Counted from the stretch's first letter, positions 40,928 through 48,489 are shown. The stretch is 64,000 nucleotides of DNA from Alphaproteobacteria bacterium (GCA_037200445.1 JBBCGH010000001.1:2294001-2358000), one strand, 5' to 3'. Notes: generated by a model from the sequence alone, not told the origin. Numbers and translations: made by a program.

Positions 40928-41503
40928 ATGCCCTCCATCCTTCTCGCCGGTCCCGCGGCCGAGCCGATCACGCTCGCCGAGGCAAAGCAGTTTCTGCGCG
41001 TCGAGCACGACGACGATGACGACATTGTCACTGCGCTGATCGCCGGCTCGCGCATCCATGTCGAAACGCAGACGCGCCGCGCGCTGATCACGCAGAGCTG
41101 GCGGCTCACCCGCGACGTGTGGCCCGCGAGCGGCTGCCTGACGCTGCTCCCGGTGCCGCTGAAGACGCTCGACGCAGTGCGGGTCTACAAATCGGACGGC
41201 GCGACGCTCGCGCTCGATGCCGCGGGCTTTACGCTCGACCGCAGCAATGCGCCCGCGCGGCTCTCGTTCGTGCACAGCGCGCCGCCTGCGCCGGAGCGGC
41301 CGGCGGCCGGAATCGAGATCGACATCACCTGCGGCTATGGCGATGCCGGCACGGATGTGCCGGAGCCGCTGCGCCAGGCGATCCGCCTCTTGGTCGCGCA
41401 CTGGTACGAGAACCGCGGCCTGATCGCGGTCGGCAGCGAGGTGGCGGTGCTGCCGCAGAGCGTCGCGGCGCTGATCGCGCCCTACCGGGTGCTTGCACTA
41501 TGA
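40928..41503 (+). CDS. Head-tail connector protein (phiE125 gp8/GTA g6-like)
   Basis: A 191-residue protein of the phage head-tail adaptor family. The N-terminus PAAEPITLAEAKQFLRVEHD and DDIVTALIAGSRIHVETQTR are the family pattern; LRQAIRLLVAHWYENRGLIA follows near the end. Such proteins bind below the portal to join head and tail. The ATG at 40928 has GGAAGAG upstream. The stop overlaps the next gene by ATGA. It resumes the GTA order after the inserted blocks. Confidence 0.9.
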   Translation: MPSILLAGPAAEPITLAEAKQFLRVEHDDDDDIVTALIAGSRIHVETQTRRALITQSWRLTRDVWPASGCLTLLPVPLKTLDAVRVYKSDGATLALDAAGFTLDRSNAPARLSFVHSAPPAPERPAAGIEIDITCGYGDAGTDVPEPLRQAIRLLVAHWYENRGLIAVGSEVAVLPQSVAALIAPYRVLAL

Positions 41504-41820
41504 TCACGCCGGGCGAGCTCGATCGGCGACTCGTGCTGCAGAATCCGGTCGAAACGCCGGACGGCGCGGGCGGCGTCATGCGTACCTATGCATTCGTCGC
41601 GCGGCTCTGGGCCAAGGTCGAGCCGGTGTCGGCGCGCAACGCGGTCGTTGCCGATGCGGGAGGCGCGACCATCACGCATCGGATCATCGTGCGGCGCCGC
41701 TCGGCGGTCACCACGCGCCATCGCTTTGTCGACGGCGCGACGGTCTATCGCATCGTCACGCTGCGTGACGACGCCACGCGCCGCTTCCTCGTGATCGGCG
41801 CGGAAGAGCGGACGGACTGA
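41500..41820 (+). CDS. Head closure protein (GTA g7-like)
   Basis: A 106-residue protein of the phage head completion/closure family: GELDRRLVLQNPVETPDGAG, VARLWAKVEPVSARN, ITHRIIVRRRSAVTTRHRFV and VYRIVTLRDDATRRFLVIGA (family SPP1 gp16-like). It plugs the connector before tail attachment. The ATGA overlap with the connector gene indicates coupled translation. Confidence 0.88.
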   Translation: MITPGELDRRLVLQNPVETPDGAGGVMRTYAFVARLWAKVEPVSARNAVVADAGGATITHRIIVRRRSAVTTRHRFVDGATVYRIVTLRDDATRRFLVIGAEERTD

Positions 41821-41829
41821 CTCCTTTGT

Positions 41830-41959
41830 CATTCCGGGGCGCGCCGAAGGCGCGAGCCCGGAATCCATAACCACGGTTCTATCGATGATGCACCGACCGA
41901 GCGACACTGAAAGTGCGGTGGCTATGGATTCCGGCCCTCGCTGCGCTCGGCCGGAATGA
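41830..41959. repeat. Large imperfect inverted repeat (cattccgg type)
   Basis: cattccggggcgcgc...cccggaatccata pairs with tatggattccgg...ggccggaatg across a ~55-base centre. It fills most of the gap between the head closure and DUF3168 genes. Such elements are frequent between genes in rhizobial genomes. Confidence 0.7.
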
Positions 41960-41972
41960 CCGGAGAAAATCC

Positions 41973-42383
41973 ATGTCCACTGCCGCCGCGGCGCTGCGCG
42001 CCGCGATCCACGATGCTTTGGTTGCGGACGGCGCGCTCACCGCGCTGCTCGGCGGCCCGAAGATCTACGACGAGCCGCCGCAGGCTGCGGCGTTTCCCTA
42101 TGTGACGCTCGGCGAAGCACGTGTCGCGGATTTCTCGACTGCGAGCGATGCCGGCGAAGAGCATAGGCTCACCCTGCACGCCTGGTCGCGCCAGGGCGGG
42201 CACAAGGAGGCACACATGATCGCTGGCGCGCTGTTGCAGGCGCTCGACGACGCGCCGCTCGCGCCCGACGGCTGCCGCCTCGTCAATCTGCGTTTCGCCA
42301 CTGCCGATATCCGCCGAGAGAGCGATGGGCGCACCTATCACGCGCTGGTGCGCTTCCGCGCGGTGACCGAGACGGCTCCGTAG
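41973..42383 (+). CDS. DUF3168 tail completion protein (GTA g8-like)
   Basis: A 136-residue protein of the DUF3168 family, placed between head and tail genes in GTAs and siphophages. Family features are LRAAIHDALVADGALTALLG, IYDEPPQAAAFPYVTLGEA and HRLTLHAWSRQGGHKEAHMI with a late VRFRAVTE. The ATG at 41973 has GGAGA seven bases upstream. Confidence 0.9.
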   Translation: MSTAAAALRAAIHDALVADGALTALLGGPKIYDEPPQAAAFPYVTLGEARVADFSTASDAGEEHRLTLHAWSRQGGHKEAHMIAGALLQALDDAPLAPDGCRLVNLRFATADIRRESDGRTYHALVRFRAVTETAP

Positions 42384-42479
42384 GGTGGGCAAAGCGACGC
42401 GGTAGCGGCGCGTGCCCACGCCACTCCGAATTTTGATCCGCGTGGGCACGGCGCGCGAGCGCGCCTTTGCCCACCCTAC
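42382..42479. repeat. Inverted repeat (gtagggtgggcaaag type)
   Basis: gtagggtgggcaaag at 42382 pairs with ctttgcccaccctac ending at 42479; an inner cgtgcccacg/cgtgggcacg pair also matches. Related half-sites occur near 29312 and 43636. It fills the gap before the major tail gene. Confidence 0.8.
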
Positions 42480-42502
42480 AGCACCGGACGAAAGGACCCC
42501 AC

Positions 42503-42910
42503 ATGGCTGCCCAGAAAGGCAAGGACCTGCTGCTCAAGATCTTCGACGGATCGAGCTATACGACCGTCGCGGGCCTGCGCGCCAACCGGCTCTCGTTCAA
42601 CGCCGAGAGTGTCGATACCACGCATGCGGAGTCGGCCGGCCGCTGGCGCGAACTGCTCGACGGCGCCGGCATCAAGCGCGCCGCGGTTGCGGGCCGCGGC
42701 CTGTTCAAGGACGCAGCGTCCGACGCGCTGATGCGCCAGACCTTCTTCGACGGCGCCGTGAAAACGTTCCAGGTGGTCATCCCGGACTTCGGCACGGTTG
42801 CCGGCGCGTTCCAGATCACCAGCCTCGAATTCGCCGGCCAGCACGACGGCGAGCTCACCTACGAGCTCGCGCTCGAGTCGGCGGGCGAGCTGACGTTCGT
42901 GGCGGCTTGA
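42503..42910 (+). CDS. Major tail protein, TP901-1 type (GTA g9-like)
   Basis: A 135-residue tail tube protein: MAAQKGKDLLLKIFDGSSY, VAGLRANRLSFNAESVDTTH and ESAGRWRELLDGAGIKRAAV are the family N-terminus; FQITSLEFAGQHDGELTYEL lies near the C-terminus. Subunits stack into the tail tube. The ATG at 42503 follows GAAAGGA. Directly after its stop begins a toxin-gene fragment. Confidence 0.92.
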   Translation: MAAQKGKDLLLKIFDGSSYTTVAGLRANRLSFNAESVDTTHAESAGRWRELLDGAGIKRAAVAGRGLFKDAASDALMRQTFFDGAVKTFQVVIPDFGTVAGAFQITSLEFAGQHDGELTYELALESAGELTFVAA

Positions 42911-42918
42911 GTGGCGGC

Positions 42919-43245
42919 CAAGCCGCTCGGTTGGTCGAAGCTCAGACCAGAGCAGATGAAGCAATCGCACGCGTGCGCGAGCTTGATCCGAAATGGCGAC
43001 CTACGCCAAGTACTTATGAAAGCGTCGAGGGACTCATCAAATCCTATCGTGCCGAGGCGCAAGAGGCGCAGGCACGCGCAAGCGAGTTGGCCAGAGTCGG
43101 TATCGGTCCCGGTCCGTTTGCGGGTGAGTCGATCCCGGCACGAGGTCCAGCCCGCAGCTTCACCGCGGAAGAGCATCGTGAGATTAACCGCATCGGAAGC
43201 GAGACTGGATGCCACACCTGCAGCACAAAGAGTCCTGGAACTCTA
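42919..43245 (+). pseudogene. Remnant of a toxin-type gene with Cys-containing C-terminal domain
   Basis: A coding-like stretch: TRADEAIARVRELDPKWRPT, EGLIKSYRAEAQEAQARASE, GIGPGPFAGESIPARGPARS and EHREINRIGSETGCHTCSTK. It resembles the end of a phage-associated polymorphic toxin whose terminal domain starts with GCHTCGTxxPGT (known to me from rhizobial proteins). It lacks an N-terminus and breaks off about ten residues after the CxxC, then continues as unrelated frame. It sits straight after the major tail gene. Confidence 0.5.
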
Positions 43246-43345
43246 GCGCCGCGAGACGAAGCATGCCCACGTCACGGTGCGCGAGCATGCGTTTCGCATG
43301 TGCGGCCAAGGAAATATCAAGCGCAACCTCATCCGGAGCGCGCCA

Positions 43346-43633
43346 ATGCACCGCGATCTGATGGAAATTGCTCGCGTTCTCCTGCGCGTGCTCATAGGCG
43401 GCGAGGTATCGCCGGCAGAGCTGGCGCACATGAGTTTCATGGCGGCGAGCGAGTTGCGCGCGGCGCTGGCCGAAGCTTACGCCGGCCTTCTGGAATTCGC
43501 GCAGCATCGCGACTTGCGGAGCCGTGACGCGGCTGCCGATCGAACGATGCGCGCCCAGTTGGAGATGTGTCTCGAGCGTATCGTGGACGCTTGCGACCGT
43601 GTCTTGCCGGGACCAAAGCCGACGCTCCATTGA
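43346..43633 (+). CDS. Small hypothetical helical protein
   Basis: A 95-residue predicted helical protein: HRDLMEIARVLLRVLIGGEV, SPAELAHMSFMAASELRAAL and MRAQLEMCLERIVDACDRVL. GGAG lies about nine bases upstream of the ATG at 43346; the frame also extends to 43277. No family is recognised. It lies between the toxin remnant and the tail chaperone gene, so it could be a left-over immunity gene, but nothing in the sequence proves this. Confidence 0.42.
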   Translation: MHRDLMEIARVLLRVLIGGEVSPAELAHMSFMAASELRAALAEAYAGLLEFAQHRDLRSRDAAADRTMRAQLEMCLERIVDACDRVLPGPKPTLH

Positions 43634-43716
43634 GGTCGTAGGGTGAGGCAAGGCTTCGGGACGAGCGAAGCGGGCCCACCACAATGCCAACAGATCTTGC
43701 AGCAGCGGGAAATCAC

Positions 43717-44058
43717 ATGCCCAATCTCCATCGCGGCGAGATCGAAGCCGAGATCGGCGGCGTGCGCCGGCGCCTGGTGCTGACGCTCGGTGCGCTTGCC
43801 GAGCTCGAGGCGGCGTTCGGCGCGGAGGATCTGACTGCGCTCGCCGAACGCTTCGGTTCGGGCCGGCTCAAGGCGCGAGACCTCGTGCGCATCATCGGCG
43901 CGGGTCTGCGCGGGGCAGGGGAGACAATCAGCGATGACGAAGTTTCGCGCCTCCCGGCCGAGAGCGGTGCGGCAGGCTTCGTGGGTATCGCTTCCGCGCT
44001 GCTTGCCGCGACATTCGGAGTTGACGAGCGCCCTTTAGCGGAGCCGGCGAGCGCGTAG
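43717..44058 (+). CDS. Tail assembly chaperone, GTA g10-like (0 frame)
   Basis: A 113-residue protein of the gene transfer agent family protein group: NLHRGEIEAEIGGVRRRLVL, TLGALAELEAAFGAEDLTAL, LKARDLVRIIGAGLRGAGET. Its place between the tail tube and tape measure genes is that of tail assembly chaperones. Near its end is the slippery heptamer CCCTTTA (44031-44037) in the correct phase, with a stem-loop 8 bases later. A fraction of ribosomes could shift to the -1 frame and add the rcc01693-like domain. The ATG at 43717 is preferred over 43684 by family fit. Confidence 0.82.
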   Translation: MPNLHRGEIEAEIGGVRRRLVLTLGALAELEAAFGAEDLTALAERFGSGRLKARDLVRIIGAGLRGAGETISDDEVSRLPAESGAAGFVGIASALLAATFGVDERPLAEPASA

Positions 44059-44068
44059 CGCGCGCGCC
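44031..44068 (+). promoter_or_regulatory. Candidate -1 programmed frameshift signal (CCCTTTA plus stem-loop)
   Basis: The 0-frame codons are CGC CCT TTA, so C CCT TTA fits X XXY YYZ. A spacer of 8 bases follows, then a stem ggcgagcgcg/cgcgcgcgcc (44046-44055, 44059-44068; one mismatch) with a 3-base loop that is the 0-frame stop TAG. After slipping, CCC TTT AGC continues in the open -1 frame to 44258. Confidence 0.68.
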
Positions 44069-44087
44069 GTTTCCCTGGACCCAGGTC

Positions 44088-44258
44088 ATGGGTTTCGGGC
44101 TTGGCACGCTACGGCTCTCGCCCGACTCGTTCTGGCGCATGACGCCGCGCGAGCTCGGCGCCGCGATGGAAGCCCTGCTCGGGCCGCGTGCCACCGCGAT
44201 CGACGCAACGTCATTCGCCGCCCTGCGGGCACGCTTTCCCGATGATTCTGCTGGCTGA
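44088..44258 (+). CDS. Tail assembly chaperone domain, rcc01693-like (-1 frame)
   Basis: Encodes MGFGLGTLRLSPDSFWRMTP, RELGAAMEALLGPRATAIDA and FAALRARFPDD, the rcc01693 (GTA g10.1-like) pattern. The family motif PFPW lies upstream of this ATG (bases 44067-44078) in a frame that is open from 44025 but has no ATG, GTG or TTG before it. Either the ATG at 44088 is used and the motif is lost, or the domain is made as a frameshift fusion with the upstream chaperone, as in the lambda gpG-gpGT scheme. The latter fits better. Confidence 0.75.
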   Translation: MGFGLGTLRLSPDSFWRMTPRELGAAMEALLGPRATAIDATSFAALRARFPDDSAG

Positions 44259-44324
44259 TTTCGTTCGCGTTCCCGAATTGGACTTTTTTTGTGGGAACTT
44301 TTGTTCTCATCCGGAGAAACCCGT

Positions 44325-44930
44325 ATGGCCGATGATGCCGAAGATGCCGGCGACGGCGCGGAAGCGCTGTCCGGCAGCATGGAGGGCGTGCGCACCCGCA
44401 CGCGTGACCTGACCGCCGGCTCCAACGCCTTCGCGCGGGCGATCACCTCCGCGTTCGCGGCCGGCGCGAGCGGCGCGCGCAGTTTCGACTCGACGCTCAA
44501 GTCGCTGGCGCTGCGGCTGTCGAACCTCTCGGTCGGCACGGCGCTCAAGCCCGCGATCGGATCGCTGTTCGGAAGTTCGAACCTGTCGCTGGGAGGTTTC
44601 TCCAATTCATCCTCCGGCATCACCGGCGGGACCGGTGCCGAGGATGCCGGCAGCATCACGCCGTTCGCGAAAGGCGGCGTGATCGCGACACCGAATTTCT
44701 TCCCGCTCGGCGGCAGCCGTCTCGGCGTCGCGGGCGAAGCCGGACCGGAAGCGATCGTGCCACTCACGCGCGGGGCAGACGGACGGCTCGGCGTGGCGGC
44801 CGCGGGCGGAAGCGCGCAGAGCGTCACGGTCAACATCGCGACGCCCGACGCCGACAGCTTCCGCCGCTCCGATGTCTATCTCACCGGACTTATCGCGCGC
44901 GCGGTCGCGCGCGGGCAGCGGGGGATGTAA
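44325..44930 (+). CDS. Short tail tape measure protein (GTA g11-like)
   Basis: A 201-residue tape measure protein, short as in GTAs whose tails are short. SNAFARAITSAFAAGASGAR, SFDSTLKSLALRLSNLSVGT and the Gly/Ser-rich centre are followed by ITPFAKGGVIATPNFFPLGG and GVAGEAGPEAIVPLTRGADG, hallmarks of the C-terminus of this family. The ATG at 44325 follows GGAGAA. A T-run (44284-44290) just upstream could end or slow transcription. Confidence 0.88.
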   Translation: MADDAEDAGDGAEALSGSMEGVRTRTRDLTAGSNAFARAITSAFAAGASGARSFDSTLKSLALRLSNLSVGTALKPAIGSLFGSSNLSLGGFSNSSSGITGGTGAEDAGSITPFAKGGVIATPNFFPLGGSRLGVAGEAGPEAIVPLTRGADGRLGVAAAGGSAQSVTVNIATPDADSFRRSDVYLTGLIARAVARGQRGM

Positions 44931-45571
44931 TGGCGAGCTTCCACGAAATCCTGTTTCCGCTCGACATTGCGCTGAAAAGCGCGGGCGGGCCGGAGCGCAA
45001 GACCGAAATCGTCGCCCTCGGCTCCGGACGCGAGGAGCGCAACGCGCGCTGGGCGCATTCGCGCCGCCGCTATGATGCGGGCTACGGCGTGAAAACGCTC
45101 GACGCGCTCAGCCAAGTGGTGGCGTTTTTCGAGGAGCGGCGCGGGCGGCTCTACGGCTTTCGCTGGCGCGACCGGCTCGATCATTCCTCCGCGGCGCCGG
45201 GCGCGAGCGTCACGCCGGTCGACCAGGCGATCGGAACGGGCGACGGCGCGCTGACCGAATTTCCGCTCGTGAAGCTCTATGGCGCCGCGCATGCGCCCTA
45301 TCCGCGCCCGATCGCAAAGCCGGTGGCGGGCTCGGTACGCGTCGCGGTCGGCGGCGTGGAGCAGACCGAAGGCGTGGCGTTCACCTGCGAGGTGACAACC
45401 GGCGTGGTGGCGTTTCTCCCCGGCCATGTGCCGGGCACGGGTGCACTCGTGCGCGCCGGATTCCTGTTCGACGTGCCGGTGCGTTTCGACACGGACTATC
45501 TCGAGGTCGATCTCTCGGCATTCACGGCCGGCAGCGTGCCGCGCATTCCGCTCGTGGAGATCAAGCCGTGA
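44930..45571 (+). CDS. DUF2460 tail protein (GTA g12-like)
   Basis: A 213-residue distal tail protein of the DUF2460/TIGR02217 family: FHEILFPLDIALKSAGGPER, WAHSRRRYDAGYGVKTLDAL, RRGRLYGFRWRDRLDHSS and the C-terminal FDVPVRFDTDYLEVDLSAF. It forms part of the tail tip. The start overlaps the last base region of the tape measure stop (TAATG), and its own stop overlaps the next start. Confidence 0.93.
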   Translation: MASFHEILFPLDIALKSAGGPERKTEIVALGSGREERNARWAHSRRRYDAGYGVKTLDALSQVVAFFEERRGRLYGFRWRDRLDHSSAAPGASVTPVDQAIGTGDGALTEFPLVKLYGAAHAPYPRPIAKPVAGSVRVAVGGVEQTEGVAFTCEVTTGVVAFLPGHVPGTGALVRAGFLFDVPVRFDTDYLEVDLSAFTAGSVPRIPLVEIKP

Positions 45572-46440
45572 GAACCATTCCTCCCGCCCTGCAGGCGAAA
45601 CTGGACTCTGGCGTCACCACGCTGGCGCGCTGCTGGATCGTCACGCGCCGCGATGGTGTGACCATGGGCTTCACCGACCACGATGCGGACCTGACTGTCA
45701 CGGGCACGCTGTGCCACGCCGATACCGGCCTTACCGCGTCGGAAGCGACCGCGCGGCTCGGCCTGCAGGTGGACGGCTCGGAGATCGCAGGCGCGCTTGC
45801 GGACGACTCGCTCGCCGAAGCCGATCTCGCGGCCGGCCGCTACGATGCGGCGGACATCGAGATGCATCTCGTCGACTGGAGCGAGCCGTCGCTCTCCGTG
45901 CTGCTCGCCAAGGGCGTGCTCGGCGAGGTGCGGCGTGAGGGCAAGGCCTTCTCCGCTGAATTCCGCTCGCTCGCACATCGCCTCGATGAGGAGAGCGGGC
46001 GGCTTTACACGGCGACCTGCTCGGCCGATCTCGGCGACGCGCGCTGCACCGTCGATCTCACCAACCCGGCGTTTCACGCCAGCGGCACGGTGACGGCACT
46101 TGCAGGCGCCTCGGCCTTTCACGCCGCGGGGCTCGATGCCTTCGCGGATGGCTCCTTCACCGAGGGCAAGCTCTCGTTCACCAGCGGCGCCAACGTGGGC
46201 TTCGCGGTCGAGGTGAAGACGCATCGCGTCGCGCTTGACGGCGTGCTGATCGAGCTGTGGCAGAAGGCGCCGGAGCCGATCGCGGTTGGCGATGCCTTCA
46301 CGGTCACTGCCGGCTGCGACAAGCGCTTTGCCATCTGCCGTGACCACTTCGCCAACACGGTCAACTTCCGCGGCTTCCCGCACATTCCGGGCAACGACTT
46401 CGTCATCGCGTATCCGGTGCCGGGGAAGGCGACGCCCTGA
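45568..46440 (+). CDS. DUF2163 tail protein (BR0599 family, GTA g13-like)
   Basis: A 290-residue baseplate/hub protein: RCWIVTRRDGVTMGFTDHDA, LTASEATARLGLQVDGSEIA, YDAADIEMHLVDWSEPSLSV and the Cys-rich C-terminus (TATCSADLGDARCTVDLTNP; TAGCDKRFAICRDHFANTVN; FRGFPHIPGNDF). In Rhodobacter-type GTAs this protein sits at the tail hub and the conserved cysteines hold an Fe-S cluster. It overlaps the previous gene by four bases. Confidence 0.93.
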   Translation: MRTIPPALQAKLDSGVTTLARCWIVTRRDGVTMGFTDHDADLTVTGTLCHADTGLTASEATARLGLQVDGSEIAGALADDSLAEADLAAGRYDAADIEMHLVDWSEPSLSVLLAKGVLGEVRREGKAFSAEFRSLAHRLDEESGRLYTATCSADLGDARCTVDLTNPAFHASGTVTALAGASAFHAAGLDAFADGSFTEGKLSFTSGANVGFAVEVKTHRVALDGVLIELWQKAPEPIAVGDAFTVTAGCDKRFAICRDHFANTVNFRGFPHIPGNDFVIAYPVPGKATP

Positions 46441-46501
46441 CCTTCGCGGCGTGCGCGACGCTCCCGCGTCTTTGTCCCCCTAAACATCCTTCGAGCATCC
46501 C

Positions 46502-47180
46502 ATGTCCTACATCCATCCCGCCGCGCTCGCGAGGCGCCGCAAGTACTGGACGCGCCACGACGCCTATCGCTTCGCGCCGCCAGGCACGCCCGAAGCGAAG
46601 ATGCCGGGCTGGCTCGATCCGTCGGCGACGCGCGTGCGCCTGAAGGAAGCGCAGGAAGAGGAAGCGCGAGCTGCGCTCGCCGCGGAGGTGAGAGCGTTCG
46701 AGGCCGAACACCTCGCCCTGCGCCGCGAGCTGGACGAGTTGAAGCGCGAGGTGGCGGCGCGGCGCGCGGCCTGGGAGCGCGCGGACGAAGCGGCGCGCAT
46801 CAAGTGCGATATCGCGTGGGAGCGGTTTGTCCAAACCTACAAGCGATATGCCGCGCAGCAGAACGCCCGCGTCGATCGCAAATGGGACGGCCAGCCGCAC
46901 GATGATCCGGCAGGTTCGACTTCGGCAAGAAGCCGAAGCCCGGTTCGGACCCGATCCTGGCTCGCCTCCCGGTGCCCCGGCCTTTGCCCGCCCCGGTTGT
47001 AGCGCCGCCGCCGAAAGGGCTGGAAACTCAGTTGCTGTTCTACAACGCGCTTTCCGGCGAAAACACGCCGGAGAGGCGGGCCTCAGTTTCGCGCGTATGC
47101 AGGAATTGGCAACCAATGTTGGCAAGTTCTACCCTGCGACCACTCGGATCGTGGTGACTGAAGTTAGGCCGGCGCGATGA
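46502..47180 (+). pseudogene. Broken coiled-coil toxin-type gene (frameshift plus internal deletion)
   Basis: Starts MSYIHPAALARRRKYWTRHD, as in the fragment at 29495, and continues with a charged coiled coil (RLKEAQEEEARAALAAEVRA; LRRELDELKREVAARRAAWE) and DIAWERFVQTYKRY. A one-base deletion near 46904-46906 shifts the frame; with one T restored it reads DDSGRFDFGKKPKPGSDPIL, then a toxin domain start FYNALSGENTPER. Near 47075 an internal deletion joins this to AGLSFARMQELATNVGKFYP and TTRIVVTEVRPAR, the usual end of a rhizobial phage toxin. Its stop overlaps the next gene (ATGA). Confidence 0.68.
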
Positions 47181-47869
47181 CCACTGCTGCGCAAGTTAAG
47201 AAGATGGTGCGGCCGTTGCTTGAACGGCACGCCGATCTCGAACTTGTTGGCCGATGGATTTACGTGAAACCTGTTCAGCATTTTGCCCGAGCCATTCTTA
47301 TTGACCGTACGTCGATGGCCAATCGCTTCAGTGCGCGGTGGGCAGTCATTCATCTCTTCCAAGTGCGCCGAAGTTTTACGTTGAGTTGGGGCGACCATCT
47401 TGACGAACTGTTGCCGGGATTGTCGGCGTTCTGGTGGCCGACAGACGCGCCCGGTATTGCCGAAGGCCTTTGTGATGCCATTGAGAAGCAAGCGATGCCC
47501 TGGCTTCGAACAATGTCGACACTACAGCTCTATCTCGCGTTCGTGTCGCAGAATCTTTTTCGCCATCATATGTACGACAAAGGCGACGCCGAGGTCATCG
47601 TTCGTGTCGCTCAGGGCTACGTCGGCTACGCTCGAAAGCTTTGCGAGCAGCAGGTCGAACGCTGGTCCACCGACGAGCCGTACCACGACGATGACGACCG
47701 TGCTCACTTCCGCAGGCTGCGCGAACTCTACCCGCTCGTGATGAACGACGATCGCGCCGGTCTCGCGCGCCTCCTGCATTCCTGGGAAGCCGAGACGGTG
47801 AAGAACTTCAAGATCGAGCACCTGTGGGAGCCGACGCCGTTTCCGCTCGAGCTGCAGCCGCCGAAATAA
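47177..47869 (+). CDS. Probable immunity protein or hypothetical partner of the broken toxin
   Basis: A 230-residue soluble protein, acidic in the C-terminal half: VRPLLERHADLELVGRWIYV, ILIDRTSMANRFSARWAVIH, PGLSAFWWPTDAPGIAEGLC, EQQVERWSTDEPYHDDDDRA. No family is recognised. The four-base ATGA overlap with the upstream toxin-type gene matches the arrangement at 22928, so an immunity role is inferred. It is intact although its toxin is not, as expected if immunity is kept against relatives. Confidence 0.6.
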   Translation: MTTAAQVKKMVRPLLERHADLELVGRWIYVKPVQHFARAILIDRTSMANRFSARWAVIHLFQVRRSFTLSWGDHLDELLPGLSAFWWPTDAPGIAEGLCDAIEKQAMPWLRTMSTLQLYLAFVSQNLFRHHMYDKGDAEVIVRVAQGYVGYARKLCEQQVERWSTDEPYHDDDDRAHFRRLRELYPLVMNDDRAGLARLLHSWEAETVKNFKIEHLWEPTPFPLELQPPK

Positions 47870-47912
47870 TCACCGCCAGAGCTGCCCGCTCTCAACAGAC
47901 TCAGAGCTTCTC

Positions 47913-48350
47913 ATGCCCACCCGCACCCGCATCGTCGCGGAGGCGCGTGCCTGGATCGGCACGCCCTACCGCCATCAAGGCTCGCTCAAGGGTATCGGCT
48001 GCGATTGCCTCGGCCTCGTGCGCGGGGTGTGGCGCGCGGTGAACGGTCCCGAGCCGGAGGCGACGCCCGCCTACACGCCGGACTGGGCGGAAGCCTCCGG
48101 CGCGGAATCGCTCGCCGAGGCCGCGCGGCGGCATCTGGTCGAGCTCGACGACGCCCAAGCCTTCGCGCCCGGCGACGTGCTGCTGTTTCGTTACAGCAAC
48201 CGATATCCGGCCAAACATGCCGCGATCGCGACCGCGCCAGACCTGATGGTGCATGCGCATGACGGCGCCTGTGTCGCCGAGGTGGCGATCGCGCCATGGT
48301 GGCGTAGGCGGCTCGCATTTGCGTTCCGGCTTCCGGGTGTGAGGGAGTGA
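47913..48350 (+). CDS. NlpC/P60 phage cell-wall peptidase (GTA g14-like)
   Basis: A 145-residue peptidase of the TIGR02219 type. The catalytic Cys is in GIGCDCLGLVRGVWR near residue 30, the His in YPAKHAAIATAPDLMVHAHD; RIVAEARAWIGTPYRHQGSL is the family start. Tail-borne peptidases locally open peptidoglycan during DNA entry. In GTAs it sits between DUF2163 and the TIM-barrel protein, as here. Confidence 0.93.
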   Translation: MPTRTRIVAEARAWIGTPYRHQGSLKGIGCDCLGLVRGVWRAVNGPEPEATPAYTPDWAEASGAESLAEAARRHLVELDDAQAFAPGDVLLFRYSNRYPAKHAAIATAPDLMVHAHDGACVAEVAIAPWWRRRLAFAFRLPGVRE

Positions 48351-48360
48351 CTCTCCGTCT

Positions 48361-48489
48361 TCACCTCTCCCCGCCTGCGGGGAGAGGTCGGCGCGAAGCG
48401 CCGGGTGAGGGGGACTATCGATACGCGTCGGCCCCTCACCCGGCTCGCATTCGCTCGCCACCCTCTCCCCGCTGAAGCGGGGAGAGGGA
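48361..48489. repeat. Pair of hairpins (cctctccccgc type)
   Basis: cctctccccgcctgcggggagagg and cctctccccgctgaagcgggga-type hairpins flank gggtgaggg/cccctcaccc arms. It is the same class as 27686-27779. It fills the gap before the TIM-barrel gene. Confidence 0.72.

Noticed and set aside
42412-43527. A single long protein spanning major tail gene and the toxin remnant
   Set aside because: The frame crosses the tail gene out of phase, is coding-like only between about 42919 and 43245, and turns to Arg-rich noise after that.
44284-44290. T7 run before the tape measure gene as an intrinsic terminator
   Set aside because: No stable stem precedes the run closely enough, so termination there is not supported.
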